A stretch of 7,725 nt of DNA, from positions 1-7,725 of the forward strand of contig CACXDE010000002.1 in NCBI GenBank assembly GCA_902766305.1, in the 5' to 3' direction. The position numbers and the translations under genes were made by a program. Below are positions 1 to 5,223 of this stretch, in pieces. Positions within the stretch are counted from its first letter, which is position 1; each line of letters opens with the position of its first letter. The notes under the pieces were generated by a model, which saw only the letters and a program-made list of their open reading frames with translations, was not told the DNA's origin and searched no databases. The DNA comes from an uncultured Ruminococcus sp. GTDB taxonomy: Bacteria; Bacillota; Clostridia; Oscillospirales; Acutalibacteraceae.

Positions 1-315
1 ACCTCTTGTAAGGTTGTTGCCGACCTGTTTCATTATCTCATTCAGCGGTCTTTGAATACCGTCATAAATAGCTCCTATAAGACCGGGACCAAGCTCAACA
101 GAAAGCGGTGCTCCTGTAGACTCAACTTCTTCGCCCGGACCAAGACCGGAAGTCTCCTCATATACCTGTATAGAAGCCTTATCGCCGTGCATCTCTATGA
201 TCTCACCGATCAGTCTTTGTTTACTTACACGCACAACGTCAAACATATTTGCGTCACGCATTCCCTCTGCAATTACAAGAGGTCCTGCCACCTTTGTTAT
301 TATTCCGTTTGCCAA
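1..315 (-). CDS. atpA: V-type (V/A-type) ATP synthase subunit A, N-terminal part, cut by the window edge
   Basis: This is the catalytic A subunit of the membrane-bound rotary V/A-type ATPase (also called NtpA), which couples ATP hydrolysis or synthesis to Na+ or H+ movement. The 105 visible residues match the family's N-terminus. They begin with the beta-barrel segment [12 protein letters not shown], continue with [20 protein letters not shown] and a TSGLGPGE turn, and reach the A-subunit signature [22 protein letters not shown]. Family members are about 590 residues, so the Walker A loop and the rest lie beyond position 1. The start is taken as TTG at 313-315 because a TAG stop lies in frame two codons upstream, a good Shine-Dalgarno site sits 8 nt away, and the next ATG would remove the conserved barrel strand. 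The gene starts 22 nt after the stop of the large HD-GYP/GGDEF-like gene, with no terminator between them, so co-transcription is likely. Family assignment is very secure; the start is well supported. Confidence 0.95.
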   Translation of the reverse strand, partial: MANGIITKVAGPLVIAEGMRDANMFDVVRVSKQRLIGEIIEMHGDKASIQVYEETSGLGPGEEVESTGAPLSVELGPGLIGAIYDGIQRPLNEIMKQVGNNLTRG

Positions 316-323
316 ATTCTACA

Positions 324-330
324 CCCCTTC
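324..330 (-). promoter_or_regulatory. Ribosome binding site for the subunit A gene
   Basis: On the minus strand GAAGGGG lies 8 nt before TTG. Together with the in-frame TAG just upstream, this fixes the unusual TTG as the start. It lies in the 22-nt gap after the preceding stop codon. Confidence 0.7.
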
Positions 331-337
331 TATTTAT

Positions 338-3300
338 TTAAAAATCCTTTTTTCCCTGATCAAGACGTTTAGGCATGTTTTCCTCCAGAGCAAAGGTCGT
401 AGATTTAGTTACGCTGTGCATTGAATAATACAGTGCCTTGCCCGCAGCATCAAAAAGCTCCTCGAACGACTGACCGTCATCAGGATATATGCTTATTCCA
501 ACCTTGCCTTTTACGCTGACCTCTTCCTTATCATCTCTGAATGTATTATCAAGGGCAGCAATTATTGACTGCGCCTTTTCAGTAAGCTTGGTACGGCTGC
601 CCAGACCCTTCACAAAAATAAGGAACTGAGACCCGTTAATTCTTCCTATTATATCGCTGTCCCTGAAAAGCTCCCTGACATTTTCAGCTGACTCCTTCAG
701 AACAGCATTTGCAAATGGTTTTCCAAATTCCTTCTCAACACGGTCGAATCCGCATATTTCAGCAACGATTACCGCATGAGTTCCGGAAACACCTTCATCA
801 TAAAGATAGCTCTTTATCTTATTCTCAGCCGCCGTCTTATTATACAGATTAGTTATATAATCTGTTCTGTCTTTTCTTGAGCTGTCCTCACTCATAGTAG
901 AACGCTCTTCTGAGACATCTGCGCATACGGCCATTATCTTCGCCGGAACACCAGCGGCATTTCTCACTGCTACAAAATGTATCCTGTTCCAGACATAAGT
1001 CTCGTTATTTGCATTATATACACGAACCAGACATTCTGTATCATCGCTTTCAGACCGTGCAAAATTTATCTTCTCAATAAACTTCTTCACATCATCTGAA
1101 TGCAGCAAGCCTGATTTTCTGATATTTTTCACAAATTCAAATACCGGCGGCTTATATCCGTACATTTTTTCAAAAGAACCCGAAAACTTCACGCTGTCAA
1201 GTCTCGGTATCCACTCAAAGATAAATGACCTTGTCTGTTCAAGTATCTCATCATACAGCTTGTCGCTCATTTCAAGTGAATTTTTCTTTCCTGAATCCAG
1301 AGCCGGATACAGCCTTTCATCTCCGTCAGAACTTGTAAAAATAGAAACAAACTCATCACTGCTGAGAAATTCCTGACTGTAGATACCGAACGACGTTCCC
1401 GTTCTTTTGATAACCTGCTTTATTACCTCATTATCGGTATGTACAGGAAAATATGTATATACGCCTGCCCCGGCAAAGCAGTCCATCAGGCAGACAGCCG
1501 CTTCAACAGGTATCAGACCATCCGATATTTCAGTAACAAATGATGTAGAAAAAGTTATCCTGTCCACCAGATGCTTAGTGAATATCTTGGTACTTACGCA
1601 GTTCATTCCCACATTATATACGCCTATCTCAAAGCCATGACCTCTCAGAATTTCAGTAAATTCCACAGCCCTTCTCATATCCATCTCATTGAGCATATCC
1701 TGAGTCAGGTTTATGCAGACATTGTGACAGTTTATCGGATAGAAGCTAAGTATGTCCTCAAGCACTTTTGCAACAACATCCCCGTCGTTTCCGCTGAATA
1801 TTGTCGTAACTGTCAGCTTAGGCAAAATTATGCAGTCCTGCTCAAACTTATATATAACTGAAAAAATACGTCTCAGGCTGTTAAGGCTCACAGCGGTGAT
1901 ATTTGTTGTGCCGTAAAGAGACGCATAAACATCATCAAAATCATAACCTTCATCTTCATTATCCACAGAGGTCTCTATAACATCATATGATACAGCCATA
2001 TCAGTACTACTGTCAAAAGCAGGAATGAAATGCCGCTCAAAATCTACGACATGACTATTAAGCTCTCTTCCGTTTACAAAGGTACTCAGCTCAAAGCTGT
2101 CACGCATATTGTCATTATAGAAAAGATACATATTCTTTCCGTTTATCTTTCCTATGTCAACAGCCTTTGTAGCGTTGGCAAAAAGTTTATCAAATGTCTT
2201 GCCGTACTTCGGATATTCAGCAACACCAATGCAGGCCGAAAGCTCAGGGTATGTAACACCGTCAAATTCATATATCTTATGAAGCTTTCTGAAAATATTG
2301 TCAACTATAGAAATAGTTTCCTCTTTTGAAGGAACATCCTTTACAAACACAATGAAATTATCGTCCTCTACCCTGCCAGTTATGCTTGACTCGCTGAACT
2401 GCTGACGAAGAATACTTCCGATATCCTTAAGGATCTCATTTCCGAAACGGTATCCTGTTCTGCGGTTAATACTGCGGAACCCGTCAATATCAATAAGTAT
2501 CAGCAGATGAGTGCCGTTCCTTCCGGAGTTGGCTATAAAATCGCTTACCTCATTTTTCAGACCATTATAGTTCCACAGTCCTGTAACAGGGTCTCTGTCA
2601 GTCAGTATCTCATCAAGACTTGAGGTAACAGTACTGTGACTCAAAGTCTCGATACTTACAAATATCTTTGATACCGCTCCGTCCTCCTCAACAGGAACAG
2701 CAGTACACCTTACCCCGGCATAAATATCGCTGCCAAGCTTCATAGGACATTCAAGTACTATTCTCTCATTGCCGTTTTTTAATTCCCCGACAATATGCTC
2801 CGTCCGGAAAGCACGTCTGAATATATTCCTGTACTCCTCAGACACAAGCTCTCCCAGAAGCATAACAGCCTCTGAATAATTCTTCGGTTCATAACCGACA
2901 AGATCATTGAAGCTTCCCTTCCTGTCCAGTGTGATATCCTTTTTTATGTCAAACTCAAATACATAATCAGAAACACGGTTAAGTATCTCGCCGTTCTTTT
3001 TCACTGATTTCTGCATTTCTTCCTTTTGATTTTCAATAGTACGGATAAGCTGTTCCCTGTCCATTTTACGGTAGATATCGCGGCTTTCCTTTTCAGTATC
3101 TTCCGTAAGCTTTGTTTCGTCGCCCTTAGACAATCTGCTGTCATCATGATTGACATCAGCGTACTCCTGCGCAAGAGCTTTAAATTCGCCCAATGACGCA
3201 GAGAAACACTCCATCATTTCATCGGAAAATTTTCCGCAGGCACCTGTTCTTATCATATCTACCGCCTGCTCATGAGAAAAAGCCGCTTTGTACGGTCTTT

Positions 3301-4240
3301 CGCTTGTCAGTGCGTCATAGCAGTCCGCAACCGATACTACCTGAGCCCAGATAGGAATTTCATCGCCTTTTAGACCGTCAGGGTATCCCATTCCGTCATA
3401 CTTTTCATGGTGATAGCGGCATATATCATAGCAGTATGTGAAATATTCATTCTTTTCCACCGTATCAAGCTGATCAAGCAGATCACAGCCCTTGACGGTA
3501 TGCTGCTTCATCACCTTGAACTCATCGTAGGTAAGTCTTCTCGGACTGAGCAGTATAGAATCAGGTATTGCTATTTTTCCGATATCATGCAGAGACGATG
3601 CCGACGCAATAAGATTCATCTTTTCCTCAGTCATCTTATATTCCGGATGCTTTCCGGCAAGATGCCTTAGCATTACTTCCGTAAATTTCTTTATCCTGTG
3701 AATATGTCTTCCCGACTCCACATCACGGTATTCTATAACCGTACTCAAAGTGTCCAGCATATCATTATTGATAGTATTGATCTTTTTCTGCTGATCCTTC
3801 ATAACCTTATTCTGAGACACGATCTTTTCGGTCTGTTTTTCTACCAGATCCTCAAGCTCGTTTTTATGCGAATAAAGCTCTACCAGATTGCCGACTCTTT
3901 TCTGTATCACAAAAGGATTCACAGGCGAAGAAACAACATCGCTGAAATGCAGATCAATATTCATCTGCTTCATACGGGAGCTGTTGTTATTCAGAATAAG
4001 CAGCACCGGAATATTCTCAAACACCTTAAGATTAGTCAGAGTTCCGACTATCTCCTTTGTGAAGTTTTTAGCAATACTCTCATTTATCAGTATAATAGAT
4101 ATACTGTTCCTATATTGCAATATCATCTGAAAAGCTGTTTCACTTCCTGAAGCCTGCACGATCTCAAATTCAGAGGAAAAAATTTCGTGGATAATCGACT
4201 TGTTCATCTCTGTATTATCCGCAAGCAGCAACTTTTTCAA
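338..4240 (-). CDS. Multidomain c-di-GMP-type signalling protein: pseudo-REC, HD-GYP, PAS, degenerate GGDEF, degenerate EAL, PAS, degenerate GGDEF
   Basis: A 1300-residue cytoplasmic protein with no evident membrane segments. Residues 1-125 are receiver-like, but the phosphoacceptor position is Asn53, the second acidic residue is Asn9 and the conserved Lys is Ser105. A probable coiled coil follows (120-160). The HD-GYP phosphodiesterase domain (about 160-350) looks intact: H179, H218-D219 in HDIGKIAIPD, H247, H277-H278, the GYP loop 285-287 and D306. A charged helix (375-415) leads to PAS 1 (417-535). GGDEF 1 (541-715) keeps DID at 584-586, but the signature is EDDNF (625-629). An EAL-like domain (722-960) has DVI for EAL and YNVG for DDFG. 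PAS 2 (995-1112) precedes GGDEF 2 (1118-1285), whose signature is NGSQF (1202-1206). Likely activity is c-di-GMP hydrolysis by HD-GYP, with the other domains sensing or binding; this is inference. The TTG start has AGGGGGT 7 nt upstream. It has its own promoter and runs into the ATP synthase gene. Confidence 0.9.
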   Translation of the reverse strand: MKKLLLADNTEMNKSIIHEIFSSEFEIVQASGSETAFQMILQYRNSISIILINESIAKNFTKEIVGTLTNLKVFENIPVLLILNNNSSRMKQMNIDLHFSDVVSSPVNPFVIQKRVGNLVELYSHKNELEDLVEKQTEKIVSQNKVMKDQQKKINTINNDMLDTLSTVIEYRDVESGRHIHRIKKFTEVMLRHLAGKHPEYKMTEEKMNLIASASSLHDIGKIAIPDSILLSPRRLTYDEFKVMKQHTVKGCDLLDQLDTVEKNEYFTYCYDICRYHHEKYDGMGYPDGLKGDEIPIWAQVVSVADCYDALTSERPYKAAFSHEQAVDMIRTGACGKFSDEMMECFSASLGEFKALAQEYADVNHDDSRLSKGDETKLTEDTEKESRDIYRKMDREQLIRTIENQKEEMQKSVKKNGEILNRVSDYVFEFDIKKDITLDRKGSFNDLVGYEPKNYSEAVMLLGELVSEEYRNIFRRAFRTEHIVGELKNGNERIVLECPMKLGSDIYAGVRCTAVPVEEDGAVSKIFVSIETLSHSTVTSSLDEILTDRDPVTGLWNYNGLKNEVSDFIANSGRNGTHLLILIDIDGFRSINRRTGYRFGNEILKDIGSILRQQFSESSITGRVEDDNFIVFVKDVPSKEETISIVDNIFRKLHKIYEFDGVTYPELSACIGVAEYPKYGKTFDKLFANATKAVDIGKINGKNMYLFYNDNMRDSFELSTFVNGRELNSHVVDFERHFIPAFDSSTDMAVSYDVIETSVDNEDEGYDFDDVYASLYGTTNITAVSLNSLRRIFSVIYKFEQDCIILPKLTVTTIFSGNDGDVVAKVLEDILSFYPINCHNVCINLTQDMLNEMDMRRAVEFTEILRGHGFEIGVYNVGMNCVSTKIFTKHLVDRITFSTSFVTEISDGLIPVEAAVCLMDCFAGAGVYTYFPVHTDNEVIKQVIKRTGTSFGIYSQEFLSSDEFVSIFTSSDGDERLYPALDSGKKNSLEMSDKLYDEILEQTRSFIFEWIPRLDSVKFSGSFEKMYGYKPPVFEFVKNIRKSGLLHSDDVKKFIEKINFARSESDDTECLVRVYNANNETYVWNRIHFVAVRNAAGVPAKIMAVCADVSEERSTMSEDSSRKDRTDYITNLYNKTAAENKIKSYLYDEGVSGTHAVIVAEICGFDRVEKEFGKPFANAVLKESAENVRELFRDSDIIGRINGSQFLIFVKGLGSRTKLTEKAQSIIAALDNTFRDDKEEVSVKGKVGISIYPDDGQSFEELFDAAGKALYYSMHSVTKSTTFALEENMPKRLDQGKKDF

Positions 4241-4247
4241 TATAATT

Positions 4248-4254
4248 ACCCCCT
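4248..4254 (-). promoter_or_regulatory. Ribosome binding site for the HD-GYP/GGDEF-like gene
   Basis: AGGGGGT on the minus strand lies 7 nt before the TTG at 4238-4240. It supports that TTG, which opens the receiver-like strand KKLLLADN, over the next ATG at residue 12, which would delete the first strand of the receiver fold. Confidence 0.65.
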
Positions 4255-4259
4255 GAGCA

Positions 4260-4301
4260 GAGCATTAATAGTATCGTTAATCCGCAAGATACACCATGCT
4301 C
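4260..4301 (-). promoter_or_regulatory. Nested hairpin in the 5' leader of the HD-GYP/GGDEF-like gene
   Basis: The predicted leader contains two nested complementary pairs: GAGCAT (4296-4301) with ATGCTC (4260-4265), and inside them GTATC (4288-4292) with GATAC (4271-4275). These enclose a 12-nt loop. The hairpin ends 5 nt before the Shine-Dalgarno site, close enough to affect translation initiation. A 13-bp AT-only palindrome (4302-4314) abuts its 5' side. It does not resemble the GEMM c-di-GMP riboswitch or any other class I recognise. Function is unknown and folding is not calculated. Confidence 0.4.
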
Positions 4302-4326
4302 ATTATTCAATAATTTCCTAACATAG

Positions 4327-4377
4327 ATTATACACTTTCATTTCCCGTTTGTATACAGTTTTTTGTATTTTTGTCAA
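4327..4377 (-). promoter_or_regulatory. Sigma-A-type promoter region for the HD-GYP/GGDEF-like gene
   Basis: On the minus strand a perfect -35 TTGACA (4372-4377) is separated by 16 bp from TATACA (4350-4355), a five-of-six match to the -10 consensus. A perfect TATAAT (4327-4332) lies further downstream; with a 17-bp spacer its -35 would be TATACA, only four of six matches. So there are two overlapping candidate promoters, with starts near 4343 or 4320. Either gives a leader of roughly 80-100 nt before the TTG start. No other candidate near this gene is as good. Confidence 0.6.
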
Positions 4378-4387
4378 ATACAAAAAA
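4359..4387. repeat. Perfect 12-bp inverted repeat over the promoter -35 box (possible operator)
   Basis: TTTTTTGTATTT (4359-4370) and AAATACAAAAAA (4376-4387) are exact reverse complements separated by 5 bp. The dyad centre (4373) falls inside the predicted -35 TTGACA, and the left arm fills most of the -35/-10 spacer. That is the geometry of a repressor site. The AT-rich composition raises the chance of coincidence, but the central GTATTT/AAATAC is not a simple homopolymer. No regulator gene is visible in the window. Confidence 0.45.
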
Positions 4388-4490
4388 TATTAAAACGATT
4401 TTTTGTTGCTTTTGTATATGAACATGCAAATATAATGTATAAAACTGTAAATCATTGAATAAAACTGAACCTCAGGCTTATCCTTTCCTC
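4388..4490. other. AT-rich intergenic segment with nothing recognised
   Basis: This is the middle of the 308-bp gap between the rpe terminator and the promoter. It is strongly AT-rich, with no open frame with a ribosome binding site and no tRNA-like fold. A TATAAT on the plus strand at 4431-4436 lacks a convincing -35 box and has no plus-strand gene ahead of it. The stretch may act as an upstream promoter element, but nothing shows this. Confidence 0.4.
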
Positions 4491-4515
4491 AAAAAAATAA
4501 ATTATCAATACAATA

Positions 4516-4537
4516 CTGCCGCACGCATGTACGGCAG
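4516..4537 (-). terminator. Intrinsic terminator after rpe
   Basis: CTGCCG (4516-4521) pairs with CGGCAG (4532-4537). The stem continues past one mismatch with two more pairs, closing on a four-base loop. The hairpin begins 11 nt after the rpe stop. Downstream on the minus strand the sequence is T-rich, with a run of seven T at 4491-4497, though the first bases after the stem are an imperfect T tract. The plus strand also shows T-rich sequence after the stem, so it could work in both directions; the minus orientation is chosen from the gene context. Confidence 0.6.
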
Positions 4538-4548
4538 CATTATTTTTA

Positions 4549-5193
4549 TTAATTTCCTCTCATTATATCCATAGCTGATTCCGGATCATCAGCCTTGAAA
4601 ACACCAGTACCCGATACTGCAACATCTGCGCCGGCATCCGCTGCCTGCCTTGCGGTTTTTACAGATATACCTCCGTCAACCTCCACAAGCACATCAAGAG
4701 ACCGCCTTTTTATCTCCTGCTTTATTGCGCTTACCTTAGGCATCATATCAGCCATAAACGACTGCCCGCCAAATCCCGGTTCAACAGTCATAACAAGCAC
4801 CATATACACCTTATCAAGATAGGGAAACACTGCCTGCGCCGGAGTTTTCGGCTTTACAACAACTCCCGGTCTGACACCAAAGCTTTTTATTTTATCTATC
4901 ACCTCATCGGGATCACAGTCTGCCTCCACATGAAATGTAATGATATCTGCCCCGGCTTTTGCAAAGGGTTCTACATAGCTCAGCGGATCATCTATCATAA
5001 GATGTACATCAAAGGGCAGCTTCGTATAAGGACGGACAGCCTTGACTATCCCCGGACCTATTGTAAGATTAGGTACAAAATGCCCATCCATTACATCAAG
5101 GTGAACAAAATCAGCTCCTGCCTTGTCTATCCGCTGAACCTCTTCGCCCATCCTTGCAAAATCACAGCTCAGAAGAGACGGCGCTATCTTCAT
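4549..5193 (-). CDS. rpe: Ribulose-phosphate 3-epimerase
   Basis: A cytosolic TIM-barrel enzyme of the pentose phosphate pathway that interconverts ribulose 5-phosphate and xylulose 5-phosphate. At 214 residues it has the family's usual length. Visible hallmarks are the N-terminal IAPSLLSCDF strand, HLDVMDGHFVPN (residues 31-42) carrying metal ligands H31 and D33, the catalytic D36 in the same motif, FDVHLMI with metal ligand H64, MTVEPGFGGQ (135-144) for the flexible loop, VDGGI with D173, and a C-terminal phosphate-binding SGTGVF. An ATG three codons upstream (5200-5202) directly abuts the GGAGG site and is too close to use; the ATG at 5191-5193 lies 9 nt from it and gives the standard N-terminus. 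The gene begins 30 nt after the stop of the P-type-ATPase-like gene and ends in a terminator, so it is the last gene of that unit. In many Firmicutes rpe follows prkC and rsgA; neither is visible here. Confidence 0.97.
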   Translation of the reverse strand: MKIAPSLLSCDFARMGEEVQRIDKAGADFVHLDVMDGHFVPNLTIGPGIVKAVRPYTKLPFDVHLMIDDPLSYVEPFAKAGADIITFHVEADCDPDEVIDKIKSFGVRPGVVVKPKTPAQAVFPYLDKVYMVLVMTVEPGFGGQSFMADMMPKVSAIKQEIKRRSLDVLVEVDGGISVKTARQAADAGADVAVSGTGVFKADDPESAMDIMRGN

Positions 5194-5202
5194 ACTTATC
5201 AT

Positions 5203-5207
5203 CCTCC
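5203..5207 (-). promoter_or_regulatory. Ribosome binding site for rpe
   Basis: GGAGG on the minus strand touches a first ATG (5200-5202) but lies 9 nt from the in-frame ATG at 5191-5193. The spacing decides the start in favour of the second ATG, giving a protein three residues shorter than the longest open frame. Confidence 0.75.
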
Positions 5208-5223
5208 GTTTTATCTCAGTGCG

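Noticed and set aside
52..424. Two plus-strand open frames opposite the ATP synthase gene and the end of the large gene
   Set aside because: They are antisense to clearly coding sequence, show no family resemblance and have Cys/Tyr/His-rich composition typical of shadow frames.
3407..4150. Plus-strand open frames up to 150 codons opposite the HD-GYP and receiver regions
   Set aside because: The opposite strand encodes a well-conserved HD-GYP domain. These frames lack ribosome binding sites and recognisable protein features.
4406..4436. Plus-strand promoter with TATAAT at 4431-4436
   Set aside because: The best -35 match (TTGCTT) is at a 19-bp spacing, and the only thing downstream on that strand is the antisense of rpe. 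AT-rich DNA gives such boxes by chance.
5200..5202. Upstream ATG as the start of rpe
   Set aside because: It directly touches the GGAGG site, leaving no spacing. The ATG three codons later has 9-nt spacing and yields the usual N-terminus of the family.
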